Assembly: GCF_014490575.1 (NCBI RefSeq)
Contig: NZ_CP061033.1
Coordinates: 1,302,001-1,366,000 of the forward strand
Length of the DNA stretch: 64,000 nucleotides
Reading direction: 5' to 3'
Source of the DNA: Corynebacterium zhongnanshanii
GTDB taxonomy: Bacteria > Actinomycetota > Actinomycetes > Mycobacteriales > Mycobacteriaceae
Of the stretch, positions 39,703 through 52,259 are shown piece after piece; position 1 is the stretch's first letter; the number at the start of each line of letters is the position of its first letter. A program made the position numbers and the translations under genes. Under the pieces are notes generated by a model. That model had not been told where the DNA came from and searched no databases. It saw only the letters and a program-made list of their open reading frames with translations.

Positions 39703-40491
39703 TTAAACCAGCTTTTCCTTGACCAGGAACTCAACCAGCTTCTTGCCGCCCTCGCCCTCGTCGGTGATGATCTCACCAGCAGACTTTGGTGGCTTCGGGG
39801 TAGAAGCGGACACGGAGGTGGTGGCGTTTGCCAGACCAACGTTGGCAGCATCTACGCCGATTTCCTCGATGGACAGTTCCTTGATGGTCTTCTTCTTTGC
39901 AGCCATGATGCCCTTGAAAGCAGCGAAGCGTGGGGTGTTCGCCTTCTCAGTCACGGAGACGATGGCTGGGGTTGGTGCCTCGAGGCCGAAAACGCCCTCT
40001 TCGGTCACGCGGTTACCGGTCACCTTGCCGCCTTCAACGGTCAGGGTTTCCATGTGGGTCAGGGCTGGGATCTGACGGTACTCAGCCAGCAGACCTGGGA
40101 TGGAGCCAGCTCCACCATCGGTGGAAGCGTTACCAGCGATGATCAGCTCGATGTCCTCGATCTGGTTCAGCGCGTTGGAGATGGTCCATGCGGTTCCCAG
40201 CGCATCGGAGCCAGCCAGGGACTCGTCGGTCACCAGGATCGCCTCGTCGCAGCCGAGGGACAGAGCCTTACGCAGAGCCTCGGTGGCGCGGGATGGTCCC
40301 ACGGACAGCACGATCACGTTGCGGGAGTCATCAGCTTCCTTGAGCTGAAGAGCTGCTTCCACAGCGTTTTCGTTGATTTCATCCAGGACAGCATCTGCGC
40401 TGTCACGGTCCAGGGTGAAGTCATCTTCGGTGAGCTTGCGCTCGGAGTAGGTGTCCGGCACCTGCTTGACCAGAACAACGATGTTCGACAT
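39703..40491 (-). CDS. etfB: Electron transfer flavoprotein, beta subunit
   Basis: AMP-binding partner of EtfA, 262 residues. It starts with the typical MSNIVVLVKQVPDTYSER. It contains DENAVEAALQL-like spacing (NENAVEAALQLKEA), GCDEAILVTD, and IIAGNASTDGGAGSIPGLLAE, the signature region. The ATG at 40491 has aggaagg six bases upstream. First of the two-gene etfBA operon. Confidence 0.95.
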   Translation of the reverse strand: MSNIVVLVKQVPDTYSERKLTEDDFTLDRDSADAVLDEINENAVEAALQLKEADDSRNVIVLSVGPSRATEALRKALSLGCDEAILVTDESLAGSDALGTAWTISNALNQIEDIELIIAGNASTDGGAGSIPGLLAEYRQIPALTHMETLTVEGGKVTGNRVTEEGVFGLEAPTPAIVSVTEKANTPRFAAFKGIMAAKKKTIKELSIEEIGVDAANVGLANATTSVSASTPKPPKSAGEIITDEGEGGKKLVEFLVKEKLV

Positions 40492-40529
40492 TCGTTGGCC
40501 TTCCTGCTCGGGTGTATTTGTCGTAGGCC

Positions 40530-40535
40530 ATCCTA
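40530..40535 (-). promoter_or_regulatory. Candidate -10 box of etfBA
   Basis: Minus-strand TAGGAT lies 38 bases before the etfB ATG, leaving a leader with a normal ribosome site. A clear -35 is not visible. This is a leadered gene, unlike many others in the window. Confidence 0.4.
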
Positions 40536-40584
40536 CCCATGCTTCGGTGACCTCTGCCACAAGCAAGCAACTATTTATTTATTA

Positions 40585-41805
40585 CTACCCCCGCACAGGA
40601 CGGCAGATGAAGGCCATCCTCTGGTCTTCAGCATCAATCCGGGCGATAATCACGCTCACCGCGGCCTTTCCCTTCAGCTTCCACTTCTTGCGCAGCACGT
40701 CCGGATCGAGGTCCACCCCGCGGATCAGAATCTCGGCGCTACCCACCCCGCGCGCCGCCAACGCCGCCTTGACCTGGCGCAGCGGCACCTGCTCCAGCAC
40801 CTCGAACCCGCGCACCCCTGGCGGCACCGTATCGCCGGAAAGGAATGCGATATGGGAATCCAGCTGCCACAGGCCGTGGGCGTGCCCGTAGTGTCTCACG
40901 AGGCCTGCGCGGATGAGGGCGGCGTCGGGTTCCACGATGAAGCTCCCGACTGGCCGCACGTCACAACCCTCGTCGGGCATATCGGACGTCCAAATGTCCC
41001 TCGACGTCGTGCCCGAATTGTCACCGATGACCACCGCCCGCCGAAGAATATCCGACGCCGGCCTGCCCACCACCGGCGCCGAATACACACTGGCCTCCTT
41101 CATGTCGCCCCCGACGGAGATGAAATCAACTTGTCCCGCCCAGTCGGAGACATCCTTCACGTCGATGCCCGGGGCGCACTTCACGACCAGGCGCGGGTAG
41201 CGTTCGACCAGCTCCGGCAGGGTGGGGCGCACCTCGTCGAGGCGCGCGATGCGGCCCGAGGAGTTGCGGCGCGCGGGATCGGCGATCACGATGTCCGAGG
41301 AGCTCTCCCCCGCCCCGGCAGGCCCGTTCGTCAAAGCGGTTCCGGTCCACACAGGCTGCAGCGCATCGGCCTGCGCCACGCCCAGAACCTGGGAGCACCC
41401 GCGTGTGTTATGCACGGCCATGCGTACCCGAGACGCATCCAGATCCGAGCCCGCCGCGGGGACCTGCGAGAACAACAATTCCGTGCCTATCGAGCACGTC
41501 ACGTCCGTCACCCGGGTGGCACCCAGGCTGCGGAGGTACTCGGCACGGAAGCGCGCGACGGCACCGGGCGTGGCCTGCTGGGCGGAATCACTATCGGCCA
41601 GCCACTCGCCCGGCCCGATCTTGGCCTCCAGGCTGCGCCGGGCAAGGCTTGCCTCCACCACCGCCCGGGCGTAGTCCCCGTAGCTCTTCTTCAGCACCCC
41701 CATGTCCTTCATCATGGAGGTCCGTGTCAGCTCGTGCTGGGATGCCTCGGCGATAGCCTCCGGGTGAGCGCACAGAAAGTTCAGTTCGTCGCGGTCAAAA
41801 GCCAT
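40585..41805 (-). CDS. THUMP-like domain methyltransferase-family protein
   Basis: Protein of 406 residues. A Rossmann-type methyltransferase core is suggested by VTDVTCSIGTELLFSQ near residue 100, then VIADPARRNSSGR (a DPAR motif in place of the NPPY of amino-methylases) and VKCAPGIDV. The C-terminal region (RGFEVLEQVPLRQVKAALAA, then EILIRGVDLDPDVLRKKWKL) matches the THUMP-like domain of actinobacterial proteins. An RNA substrate is likely but unknown. It is last in the row ABC ATPase, NUDIX, methyltransferase. Confidence 0.75.
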   Translation of the reverse strand: MAFDRDELNFLCAHPEAIAEASQHELTRTSMMKDMGVLKKSYGDYARAVVEASLARRSLEAKIGPGEWLADSDSAQQATPGAVARFRAEYLRSLGATRVTDVTCSIGTELLFSQVPAAGSDLDASRVRMAVHNTRGCSQVLGVAQADALQPVWTGTALTNGPAGAGESSSDIVIADPARRNSSGRIARLDEVRPTLPELVERYPRLVVKCAPGIDVKDVSDWAGQVDFISVGGDMKEASVYSAPVVGRPASDILRRAVVIGDNSGTTSRDIWTSDMPDEGCDVRPVGSFIVEPDAALIRAGLVRHYGHAHGLWQLDSHIAFLSGDTVPPGVRGFEVLEQVPLRQVKAALAARGVGSAEILIRGVDLDPDVLRKKWKLKGKAAVSVIIARIDAEDQRMAFICRPVRG

Positions 41806-41811
41806 AGCTCT

Positions 41812-42699
41812 CTACTCGAAAAAGAACCCAGGGCGGTCCTCGAAAGGATGCGCCGGCAACTCTTCGGGATCAATGGCGAACTTCATACCCGGAGCAAACT
41901 GACGCTTCGGACGGCCATACATCTGCGCTTCCATCAGGTAATACTCGGCCATATACGGAAGATCGATCGGCTCCTCCAGCACCGGATCCACCGAGAGGTT
42001 CGCCGAAAACTCCAGGACCTCATCCACCGTGCGGAACGTGTCCAACAGCTTCAGCTGCGCCCAGGTGGGAGGCATCAGGCTGATCTTTCGGGAACGCCAC
42101 CCGTCCAGCAACGTGGAGGGACGGAACCAGCCCGTCGAGGTCGCCTCCTGAGTATCCGCACACGTGCTCTGCCCTTCCGGCATCGCAGCCACGAAGAAGG
42201 CCGTGTCATAGCGGATCGGCTGCTCCTTCGGCGTGACCCAGTTAGCCCACGGACGCATGAGATCCGAACGCAACACCAGGTTGTTCTGGTGCATAAAGTC
42301 CGAAAAGCTCAAACGGTGAGCCTCCAGGTCCTTCCGCTCCGCCTGGAACGAGGCGGTATCTGCCACGATGGTGCCGTCCTCGTGGCTGGCCAACAGGGTT
42401 CCCGATTCTTCAAAGGTCTCCCGCACCGCAGCGCACACCAGCGCCCGGGCCATAGCCTCATCCTTTTGCAGGCGGGAACCCCACCACTCCACGGGAGGGC
42501 CCTGCCAGCGGATCTCCGGCTCGGAGTTCTTGTCGCGGGCATCCACACCACCGCCGGGAAACACGGTCATCTCTGCGCAAAACGCCATGGTGGAGGCGCG
42601 TTCCTGCACATACACTTCAGGCCCGGACAGGGTGTCCCTCAGCAGAATCACCGTCGACGCATGCCGCGGCTCCACGGGACCGAGAAGACTATCGTTCAC
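41812..42699 (-). CDS. NUDIX hydrolase with split Nudix box (NUDT19-like)
   Basis: Protein of 295 residues. The Nudix box is interrupted: FPGGGVDARD is separated by about 30 residues from CAAVRETFEESGTLLA. This insertion is usual in the NUDT19/RP2 branch, whose members include CoA diphosphatases; that substrate is a possibility only. The GTG at 42699 has a gggaggg ribosome site and overlaps the ABC ATPase stop by 11 bases; the frame is open 63 bases further upstream. Confidence 0.8.
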   Translation of the reverse strand: MNDSLLGPVEPRHASTVILLRDTLSGPEVYVQERASTMAFCAEMTVFPGGGVDARDKNSEPEIRWQGPPVEWWGSRLQKDEAMARALVCAAVRETFEESGTLLASHEDGTIVADTASFQAERKDLEAHRLSFSDFMHQNNLVLRSDLMRPWANWVTPKEQPIRYDTAFFVAAMPEGQSTCADTQEATSTGWFRPSTLLDGWRSRKISLMPPTWAQLKLLDTFRTVDEVLEFSANLSVDPVLEEPIDLPYMAEYYLMEAQMYGRPKRQFAPGMKFAIDPEELPAHPFEDRPGFFFE

Positions 42700-43585
42700 G
42701 GTGGCTCCCTCCCGTGCGCACACGCCGGGCAAACCAGCGGCCGTCGTCGTTGCGAATCTCAATCGGTTGGTGGAAGGCGCGCGTCAGGTTCTCGGACGTC
42801 AGGACGTCGTCGATAATTCCCTGGGCCACAACCTGTCCCTCATCCAGCAACATCGCGTGGGTGAATCCCGGTGGGATCTCCTCCACATGGTGCGTGATCA
42901 GTGCAATCGCCGGGGAGTACGGGTCCTGGGCCAAGTCGGTGAACAGGGCGACGAGGTCCTCGCGGCCTCCTAGATCCAAGCCGGCGCCCGGCTCGTCGAG
43001 CAGCAGCAGCTCGGGGTCCGTCATCAACGCGCGGGCGATCAAGGTGCGCTTGCGCTCTCCCTCGGACAGGGTCATCCACTTGTGCCCCACCAGGTGAATG
43101 GCGCTGACCTTCTCCATGATCTCGTAGGCCTGCTCGCGGTCCATGTCATCGTATTCTTCCCGCCACCGTCCCAGGACGTCGTAGCCGGCGGAGATCACGA
43201 TGTCCTCCACCAGTTCATCCCCTGGGATGCGGTGCGCCATGGCGGAGGAGGACATGCCAATCGACGTGCGAATCTCGCGCAGATCCACGCGTCCCATCTG
43301 TGCTCCCACCAGCTTCACAGTGCCGGTCGTGGGAAACATCTGGGCGGCAGCCAGCTTCATGAGTGTGGTCTTGCCCGCCCCGTTCGGGCCAATGATGACC
43401 CACCGTTCATCCACCTCAACCTGCCAGTCCATGGGGTGCAAGATGGTACGGCCGTCGCGCACAACGGACACGCCCTTCATGTCAATCACCACGTCCTCCT
43501 CTGCAGCGGCTGCAGTGGACGGGGCAGAGATCAGGTTGGTGTAATCAGTCACGGGTTCCATCGTGCCACAAAGTGAGATCTCCAT
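42689..43585 (-). CDS. ABC transporter-type ATP-binding protein
   Basis: ATPase of 298 residues with no fused membrane part. Walker A is GPNGAGKTTLM, the signature is LSEGERKRTLIARAL (Glu-Gly-Glu form), Walker B is LLLLDEPGAGLD, and the switch is ITHHVEEIP. This variant is seen in YlmA/ModF-type soluble ABC proteins. No permease gene is adjacent, so it may pair with a distant one or act in another process. The ATG at 43561 is an equally plausible start; neither has a clear ribosome site. Confidence 0.82.
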   Translation of the reverse strand: MEISLCGTMEPVTDYTNLISAPSTAAAAEEDVVIDMKGVSVVRDGRTILHPMDWQVEVDERWVIIGPNGAGKTTLMKLAAAQMFPTTGTVKLVGAQMGRVDLREIRTSIGMSSSAMAHRIPGDELVEDIVISAGYDVLGRWREEYDDMDREQAYEIMEKVSAIHLVGHKWMTLSEGERKRTLIARALMTDPELLLLDEPGAGLDLGGREDLVALFTDLAQDPYSPAIALITHHVEEIPPGFTHAMLLDEGQVVAQGIIDDVLTSENLTRAFHQPIEIRNDDGRWFARRVRTGGSHRER

Positions 43586-43619
43586 GTGGAAGACCCCACG
43601 GTGGCGGGCCCCGCTGGAA

Positions 43620-44516
43620 TCAGAACAGGGCGCTCGCCATCGCTGTGCGCGCGGCGATCACGTCTGGATCCCCTGGTTCATACATTGCGAACAGCTCGAA
43701 CAGGCGCTTCTTCGCCTCTTCGCGCTCGTCACCCGACGTAGCCACGATGTGATCCACCAGCACGGAGAAGGCCCCGACCTTGTCGTTGCTCACCAGCAGC
43801 CGGTCGGCCTTCACGAACGGATCGGTCGCCTCTTCGGCGGACGTGTCCGAAAACTCCTCACTGCTCATCCGCGCGAGCAGCAGTGCCTGCGCTCGGGCTG
43901 CGATGGCCTCTTGGTTCTTCGGCTCCTCAGCCAGGATCGAGTCATAAACAGCCAGCGCCGCGTCTACCTCCCCGGCTTCCAGATAGTCCGCAGCCTGCGC
44001 CATACGCGGATCCTGCTGTTCCTCAGCAAGGCCTGGCAGCTTGCCCTGCGTGGCCTGGAGCAGAGCGCCCACCCACTGCTGGAGTTGATCGGGCGACTGC
44101 GCCCCTTCAAACTGCGTGAGTGGACGCCCCGCAGCCAGGGCGATCACCGTCGGCACAGCCTGCACCTTAAACGCCTGGGCGATCTCGGGGTGCTGGTCCA
44201 CATCCACATAGCGGAACAACCACGTCACCTCGGACAAGTTCTCCGCATCCTGCTGATTGACCATCTGCTGAAAATAGCCCCGCATCTGATCGCTCTCCGT
44301 GGAGCGGGCCGAGCCCACCTGTGTCACGACAACCACCTTCGTGGAGGGCATCACCAGGTCAGACTCAAACGTCTCCGGGGTAACAGCTGCGCACAGGGAC
44401 ACCTGCCCCGCATCGGACTGTGACGACTGTGGAGACGAGTGTGGTGACTTCTGTGCGGCCTGGCCGAATTGGCCAAGATCCACCGCACCAGCAGCAAAAC
44501 GGCGAGGGGTAGTCAT
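43620..44516 (-). CDS. Thioredoxin-fold/TPR co-chaperone (YbbN/CnoX-like)
   Basis: Protein of 298 residues. A thioredoxin-like domain is at about 40-155 (ETFESDLVMPSTKVVVVTQV, then VDVDQHPEIAQAFKVQAVPT). In place of the Cys-X-X-Cys active site there is SARSTES, so it is not a redox thioredoxin. The C-terminal half is helical and TPR-like (YLEAGEVDAALAVYDSILAE). Known relatives hold unfolded proteins under stress. The ATG at 44516 has AAGGAG eight bases upstream. It follows nucS on the same strand. Confidence 0.87.
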   Translation of the reverse strand: MTTPRRFAAGAVDLGQFGQAAQKSPHSSPQSSQSDAGQVSLCAAVTPETFESDLVMPSTKVVVVTQVGSARSTESDQMRGYFQQMVNQQDAENLSEVTWLFRYVDVDQHPEIAQAFKVQAVPTVIALAAGRPLTQFEGAQSPDQLQQWVGALLQATQGKLPGLAEEQQDPRMAQAADYLEAGEVDAALAVYDSILAEEPKNQEAIAARAQALLLARMSSEEFSDTSAEEATDPFVKADRLLVSNDKVGAFSVLVDHIVATSGDEREEAKKRLFELFAMYEPGDPDVIAARTAMASALF

Positions 44517-44551
44517 GAACAAAGCTCCTTACACGCGAGAAAAATTAGGCT

Positions 44552-45232
44552 CTAAAACAATCGCAACTCATCGGATTCGGTACCGCGCATGGCGTCGTAA
44601 TCCAAAATCACACACCGAAAACCTCGATCCTCCGCCAGGGTACGCGCTTGCGGCTTAATTTCCTGCGCGGCGAAAACTCCAGACACCGGAGCCAGCAGCT
44701 CATCCCGGTTCAACAGTTCCACATAGCGCGTGAGCTGTTCCACGCCATCGATACCCCCGCGGCGCTTCACCTCGACTGCAACGGTGGCGCCGTCGGCGTC
44801 GCGGGACAACAGATCCACAGGCCCAATGGGGGTGGCATATTCACGACGAATGAGGCGATACCCCTCCCCCAGTACCTCAATCTGCTCCGCGAGCAATTCC
44901 TGCAGATGCGTCTCCACGCCATCCTTTTCAAGGCCGGGGTCCTCGCCGAGCTCAAACTCCGAGTCCGAATGCACCTCAAAAATCTGGATGCGTAATTGCT
45001 CGCCCTTTTTATTCTCGACGATCCACAACTGCCCCTCGTCGCTCTCCGGCAGCGGGCTTTCGGTGAGAAAACACGGCGGGGTCATCCAATTGAGCGGTTT
45101 ATACGCGCGATCATCCGCGTGGACGGACACGGAGCCGTCGGCCTTTAACATAATCAAACGCGTGGCCTTCGGCAGATGAGCAGATAAACGGCCCACGTAA
45201 TCAACTTGGCAGTCAGCAATGACAAGACGCAT
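44552..45232 (-). CDS. nucS: Mismatch-specific endonuclease NucS/EndoMS
   Basis: Enzyme of 226 residues that makes double-strand cuts at mismatches and replaces MutSL in actinobacteria. The N-terminal DNA-binding domain runs to about 120. The PD-(D/E)XK-like core has [12 protein letters not shown] and [20 protein letters not shown]. The chain ends in LRLF, the type of tail reported to contact the sliding clamp. TACGCT lies eight bases before the ATG. Its place next to the DUF2550/atp block is conserved among corynebacteria. Confidence 0.94.
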   Translation of the reverse strand: MRLVIADCQVDYVGRLSAHLPKATRLIMLKADGSVSVHADDRAYKPLNWMTPPCFLTESPLPESDEGQLWIVENKKGEQLRIQIFEVHSDSEFELGEDPGLEKDGVETHLQELLAEQIEVLGEGYRLIRREYATPIGPVDLLSRDADGATVAVEVKRRGGIDGVEQLTRYVELLNRDELLAPVSGVFAAQEIKPQARTLAEDRGFRCVILDYDAMRGTESDELRLF

Positions 45233-45240
45233 AATCCCCT

Positions 45241-45246
45241 AGCGTA
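45241..45246 (-). promoter_or_regulatory. -10 box of leaderless nucS transcript
   Basis: Minus-strand TACGCT ends eight bases before the nucS ATG. An AGGGGATT in the gap could be read as a ribosome site, so a leadered message from further upstream is also possible. Confidence 0.4.
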
Positions 45247-45310
45247 GCGCATGGTCATTCTTCAGCGTGGCCCATGCGCGCTGCCGAGCCGAATCCGTGC
45301 ACGCACCGGG

Positions 45311-45724
45311 TTAGCGCACGCGCCGCTCCGAGGGGCGGGACTCCAGCCACGCCACCAGCGCCGTATCGGCCTGGGAATCCAGGGCGAGCTCCAAAGATTT
45401 TTTATTGCACTGCAATTCCACGATGTGCAACGAGGATTCCAGAATGTGCCGTTCTACGGCCTTGACCTGCCGACGCCCAGCGATCTCCGTGCTCAGCCGT
45501 TTCAGGTGAAAATCTGCTCGCGGGAGCAGCGACCGCAATTTGTAGACGCGCAGTGCGTTGGGTGAATACACTACAACCCCGTATCGCCAATGCCGGCCTT
45601 CCTCACCGGGAAGGCTGCGGACGACCACGGGGAATCCCTTGGTACGCAAGGTCAAAAATCGCCACGCCGCGGAGGCCATGGCACAGATGCCAACGACCAC
45701 CAAGAAGGACACTACGAACGTCAT
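45311..45724 (-). CDS. DUF2550 family membrane-anchored protein
   Basis: Protein of 137 residues with one N-terminal membrane segment (about 2-26) followed by a soluble domain: RSLPGEEGRHWRYGVVVYSP, then LKRLSTEIAGRRQVKAVERH. DUF2550 proteins follow atpC in mycobacteria and corynebacteria. The function is unknown. A strong bidirectional terminator separates it from atpC, so it is not simply part of the atp mRNA. Confidence 0.83.
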   Translation of the reverse strand: MTFVVSFLVVVGICAMASAAWRFLTLRTKGFPVVVRSLPGEEGRHWRYGVVVYSPNALRVYKLRSLLPRADFHLKRLSTEIAGRRQVKAVERHILESSLHIVELQCNKKSLELALDSQADTALVAWLESRPSERRVR

Positions 45725-45801
45725 CAGTCCCCGTTTCCTGCTCTCTCTTTTGCCAATAAATTACTCCCCAGTGGGTTTGGAAACAACTTCGTGACAAACG
45801 A

Positions 45802-45833
45802 AAAAACACCCCCGATTACTCGGGGGTGTTTTT
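45802..45833. terminator. Bidirectional intrinsic terminator after atpC
   Basis: AAAAACACCCCCG and CGGGGGTGTTTTT form a perfect 13-base-pair stem with a six-base loop. The A-run and T-run make it work in both directions. It ends the ATP synthase operon about 40 bases after the atpC stop. Confidence 0.92.
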
Positions 45834-45871
45834 CACTTAAGGTCCTGGGACCAGCCTTGTTATCACAAAGG

Positions 45872-46246
45872 CTACTTCTCCTGGAGTCGCTTCACAGCGC
45901 GCAACTCGGACTCAGCGATCGCCTTTTCGCGCTCATCGGAGGATTCCGTGGCGCGGCGCTGAGCATCCGCCTCGTTGACCTCAGAGGCCCACGACGCAGA
46001 ATCCGCCAAGATGGTGATCTTCTCGCTGGACACGGAGAGGAAACCTCCCTGTACCGCAGCGACAAGCTTTTCACCCTCGCCGGTCCGGATGATCACAACG
46101 CCGTTGTCGACCAGCTGGCCGAGCATTGGTTCGTGACCAGGGAGCACGCCGATCTCACCCTCAGTGGTCTGTGCGATAACGGACGTTGCGGTACCAACCC
46201 ACAGCGCACGCTCCACGGAGACCAGTTGTGCGGCAATCTCAGCCAT
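45872..46246 (-). CDS. atpC: ATP synthase F1 epsilon subunit
   Basis: Central-stalk subunit of 124 residues that couples rotation and can inhibit ATP hydrolysis. The N-terminal beta sandwich shows [40 protein letters not shown] and [17 protein letters not shown] single C-terminal helix rich in Arg and Glu follows. Last gene of the operon, 12 bases after atpD. Confidence 0.95.
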   Translation of the reverse strand: MAEIAAQLVSVERALWVGTATSVIAQTTEGEIGVLPGHEPMLGQLVDNGVVIIRTGEGEKLVAAVQGGFLSVSSEKITILADSASWASEVNEADAQRRATESSDEREKAIAESELRAVKRLQEK

Positions 46247-46258
46247 GTGCGATTCCCC

Positions 46259-48687
<2,429 letters not shown>

Positions 48688-48744
48688 TGACTATCGCCTC
48701 CCTTCTTGTCCGTAATTTGTGGTCACTGTGCTACACCTAGTCCT

Positions 48745-50382
48745 TTACTTGGACTTGCGGGACACGGTGATCTGGGACTTAGCGTGGTCTTCTTCAGCCA
48801 ATGCCTCTGGCTCTGGCTCGTTGATCACCGAGCTGCCATCGGTGGTCTGGAAACCGCGCTTGAACTCCTCAACGGACTTCTTCAGGGTCTGCTGAGACTC
48901 ATCGCTGAAGGCCTGACCGCCGGCGATCTGGTCGTAGACGCCAGATGCGTTCGCGTGAAGGTGATCCAGCAGCTCAGCCTCGAAGCGACGCACGTCCTCA
49001 ACAGGAACGGTGTCGAACTCGCCCTCGCCGGCCAGGTAGATGGACACCATCTGGTCTTCCACCGTCTGTGGCTTGGTCTCGTTCTGCTTCAGCAGCTCCA
49101 CCAGGCGCTTACCGCGCTCCAGCTGAGCCTTGGACGCTGCATCCAGGTCGGACGCGAAAGCTGCGAAGGCTTCCAGGTCACGGTATGCAGCCAGGTCCAG
49201 ACGCAGGGAACCGGATACCTTCTTCATGCCCTTGGTTTGTGCGGCACCACCCACACGGGACACGGACACACCAACGTTGATAGCTGGTCGGACACCCTGG
49301 TTGAACAGGTCGGACTCCAGGAAGACCTGACCATCGGTAATGGAAATAACGTTGGTTGGAATGAAGGCAGACACGTCGTTTGCCTTGGTCTCAATGATGG
49401 GCAGTGCGGTCAAGGAACCGCCGCCGAGGTCATCGGACAGCTTTGCAGCACGCTCCAACAGGCGGGAGTGCAGGTAGAACACGTCACCTGGGTATGCCTC
49501 ACGGCCTGGTGGGCGACGCAGCAGCAGGGAGATCGCACGGTAGGCCTCTGCCTGCTTGGTCAGATCATCGTAGATCACCAGAACGTGCTTGCCCTGGTAC
49601 ATCCAGTGCTGGCCCAGTGCAGCACCTGCGAACGGTGCCAGCCACTTGAATCCAGCGGAGTCAGACGCTGGGGCTGCAACGATGGTGGTGTAATCCAGCG
49701 CACCGTTTTCCTCCAGGGTCTTACGGATGGAGGCGATGGTCGAACCCTTCTGGCCGATTGCTACGTAGATGCAGCGAACCTGCTTGCTTGGGTCACCGGA
49801 CTCCCAGTTTGCGCGCTGGTTCAAGATGGTGTCGATGCAGACCGAGGTCTTACCGGTCTTACGGTCACCAATGATCAGCTGACGCTGGCCACGGCCAATG
49901 GGGGTCATTGCGTCGATAGCCTTGATGCCAGTCTGCATCGGCTCTTCGACTGGCTGGCGCATCAACACGGATGGTGCCTGAAGTTCGAGGACGCGGTCCT
50001 CTTCCTTCTCGATGTCACCAAGGCCGTCGATAGCCTCGCCTAGTGGGTTGATAACACGACCGAGGAACTTGTCCCCGACCGGAATGGAGAGAACCTCGCC
50101 GGTCCTCTTAACTTCGTCGCCCTCGCGAAGGGACTCGTAGTTACCCAAGACCACAACACCAACCTGGTCGGTGTCGAGGTTCTGGGCGACGCCAATTACG
50201 CCACCTGGGAACTCGAGCAGCTCATTAGCCATTACAGATGGCATGCCGCTCACCTGGGCAATGCCGTCAGCTGCCGTCGTGACCACGCCGACCTCCTCAC
50301 GGGAGGCCTCCGGGGAGTAGCTCGAGGTGTAGTTCGCAATCGCGCTACGGATCTCATCGGAGGAGATCGTCAGCTCCGCCAT
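48745..50382 (-). CDS. atpA: ATP synthase F1 alpha subunit
   Basis: Non-catalytic nucleotide-binding subunit of 545 residues. The P-loop is [13 protein letters not shown], then [34 protein letters not shown] and the arginine-finger region [16 protein letters not shown]. The C-terminal tail of about 35 residues is charged and longer than in E. coli, a feature of mycobacterial and corynebacterial enzymes linked to suppression of hydrolysis. The ATG at 50382 has aggaag upstream; the longer frame is not needed. Confidence 0.97.
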   Translation of the reverse strand: MAELTISSDEIRSAIANYTSSYSPEASREEVGVVTTAADGIAQVSGMPSVMANELLEFPGGVIGVAQNLDTDQVGVVVLGNYESLREGDEVKRTGEVLSIPVGDKFLGRVINPLGEAIDGLGDIEKEEDRVLELQAPSVLMRQPVEEPMQTGIKAIDAMTPIGRGQRQLIIGDRKTGKTSVCIDTILNQRANWESGDPSKQVRCIYVAIGQKGSTIASIRKTLEENGALDYTTIVAAPASDSAGFKWLAPFAGAALGQHWMYQGKHVLVIYDDLTKQAEAYRAISLLLRRPPGREAYPGDVFYLHSRLLERAAKLSDDLGGGSLTALPIIETKANDVSAFIPTNVISITDGQVFLESDLFNQGVRPAINVGVSVSRVGGAAQTKGMKKVSGSLRLDLAAYRDLEAFAAFASDLDAASKAQLERGKRLVELLKQNETKPQTVEDQMVSIYLAGEGEFDTVPVEDVRRFEAELLDHLHANASGVYDQIAGGQAFSDESQQTLKKSVEEFKRGFQTTDGSSVINEPEPEALAEEDHAKSQITVSRKSK

Positions 50383-50441
50383 GTTCTTCCTGCTCTCGGT
50401 ATTGTCTTCCAGCATGTACTCGTTATTACTTTCGGCCGGCC

Positions 50442-51260
50442 TTAAACGAGGCTGCGACGGAGGCGCTGCAGCTTACCTGCAGTGGATCCGTCGATGACCT
50501 CATCGCCAACTCGGATAACAGCACCGCCGAGGAGGCTGGAGTCAACCTCGGTATGTACTGAAATCTTACGACCGTAAATCTTTTCCAGCTTGTCAGCCAG
50601 CTGGGACTGCTGTTGTTCGCCCAACGGTGCCGCAGCACGGACACGTGCAACCTCGGCGCCCTTAAGCTGTGCTACCTCATCACACAGAGCGTCAAGCTCT
50701 TCGACTGGACGCTGCTGCAAACGGCCCACGGCCTGCAATGCCAGCGCTTCTGTGACAGAGGTGACCTTTCCGTAGAGAACCTTCGCCAGCAGGTCGCGGC
50801 GGGCATCTGCCGATACCGCGCGGTCTGCGAGCAAAAGCTCCAGTTGTGGCTCGCGCTCGATGATACGGGCCAAACGGAAGAGTTCATCCTCAACACGGTC
50901 CAGCTGTCCCTGCCCTTCAGCAGATCGCAGCAGGGCGCGACGTCCCAACTGCACCAATCCGGCGCGGAAGTCACGGCTATTGGACCAGGTTTGAGCAACA
51001 GCAGCGGAAACGTTTTCCACAGTGGTTGCGGATGCCTTGCCACCGAAGAGGTTTTCCGCGAGTGCGGAGCGCTCTGCTGGTGACTTGGACTGGTCAACCA
51101 TTGCGACACGTAGGGTGCGGTCCGAATCCAGGATGTCGACGATGTCGAACAGCTCGGATCCGATGACGGCGCCTACGCCGACGGTTTCGTTGGACTCGTT
51201 CAGCCCCTTATCGAGGGCTGTGCTAAGTCGTTCTAATGCCTCACGGCTCGCTGCGTGCAT
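50442..51260 (-). CDS. atpH: ATP synthase F1 delta subunit
   Basis: Peripheral-stalk subunit of 272 residues, longer than the roughly 180 of E. coli, as usual in actinobacteria. The first 100 residues are an extra helical region. The canonical OSCP-like domain contains [20 protein letters not shown] and ends [22 protein letters not shown] ([17 protein letters not shown]). The ATG at 51260 (MHAASREAL) is chosen; a GTG at 51269 overlapping the atpF stop by four bases is a real alternative. Confidence 0.95.
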   Translation of the reverse strand: MHAASREALERLSTALDKGLNESNETVGVGAVIGSELFDIVDILDSDRTLRVAMVDQSKSPAERSALAENLFGGKASATTVENVSAAVAQTWSNSRDFRAGLVQLGRRALLRSAEGQGQLDRVEDELFRLARIIEREPQLELLLADRAVSADARRDLLAKVLYGKVTSVTEALALQAVGRLQQRPVEELDALCDEVAQLKGAEVARVRAAAPLGEQQQSQLADKLEKIYGRKISVHTEVDSSLLGGAVIRVGDEVIDGSTAGKLQRLRRSLV

Positions 51261-51265
51261 ACCGA

Positions 51266-51829
51266 TCACTTCCCAGCGGCGCCGACGTTATCCAGGTCAG
51301 CGAGGAAGGAATCGATCGTGCCCGAACGCTTAACATCATCGGAGAGCTGCTCTCCCAGCAGACGCTCTGCCAAGCTGATGGAGTTCTCGCCCATCTCCTT
51401 GCGCAGATCGGAGACAACTGCGGAACGCTGTGCCTCCAGCTGCTTGTTGCCAGCCTCGATAATGCGGTTGGATTCTTCGGTTGCCTGAACCTTGGAGTCA
51501 GCAATGATCTTCTGACCCTGGTTACGAGCATCGTCACGAATCTGTGCGGCCTCGGTACGTGCCTCAGCGAGCTGAGCGTTGTACTTCTCCAAAGCAGCCT
51601 TGGCTTCTGCTTGAGCAGCCTCGGCGCGCTGGATGCCACCTTCGATCTGATCTTCGCGCTGGTTCAATACTTCCTGGAACTTTGGAAGAACGAACTTCCA
51701 GAAGACCACCAGGATCACAATGAATGGGATGAGGGACCAGACGAGGTCATACAGGGGTGGCACGAGCGGGCTAGGAGCCGTCTCCAAGGGGAGGTGCTCC
51801 TCAGCCGCTAGCAAAAATGTGTTCGCCAT
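51266..51829 (-). CDS. atpF: ATP synthase Fo b subunit
   Basis: Stator subunit of 187 residues. A single membrane helix at about 30-50 ([20 protein letters not shown]) follows a short outside segment. A long charged coiled coil (50-160, Ala/Glu/Gln-rich, [18 protein letters not shown]) reaches up to atpH's product. Third of the Fo genes, 79 bases after atpE. Confidence 0.96.
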   Translation of the reverse strand: MANTFLLAAEEHLPLETAPSPLVPPLYDLVWSLIPFIVILVVFWKFVLPKFQEVLNQREDQIEGGIQRAEAAQAEAKAALEKYNAQLAEARTEAAQIRDDARNQGQKIIADSKVQATEESNRIIEAGNKQLEAQRSAVVSDLRKEMGENSISLAERLLGEQLSDDVKRSGTIDSFLADLDNVGAAGK

Positions 51830-51908
51830 AGTCTCTAGCTTTCAGATTTGTTTAGTAGTGAATTCAACTGCTTGTCTGAAGTGTGGAGCACTTCAGTCGA
51901 AGCATCAA

Positions 51909-52229
<321 letters not shown>

Positions 52230-52259
52230 TTATGTCTGTGGACCGCGTTGGCGCCAGGC

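Noticed and set aside
39610..42816. A 1068-codon open frame on the plus strand
   Set aside because: It runs antisense across etfA, etfB, the methyltransferase and the NUDIX gene, all of which have clear family motifs. Long antisense frames are expected in GC-rich genes with strong third-position bias.
48706..50043. A 445-codon plus-strand frame opposite atpA, and similar frames opposite atpD, ilvB, ilvC, ilvD, gatA and ilvA
   Set aside because: The translations are Val/Gly/His/Leu/Gln-rich mirror images of conserved genes, lack any motif, and have no ribosome site or independent promoter.
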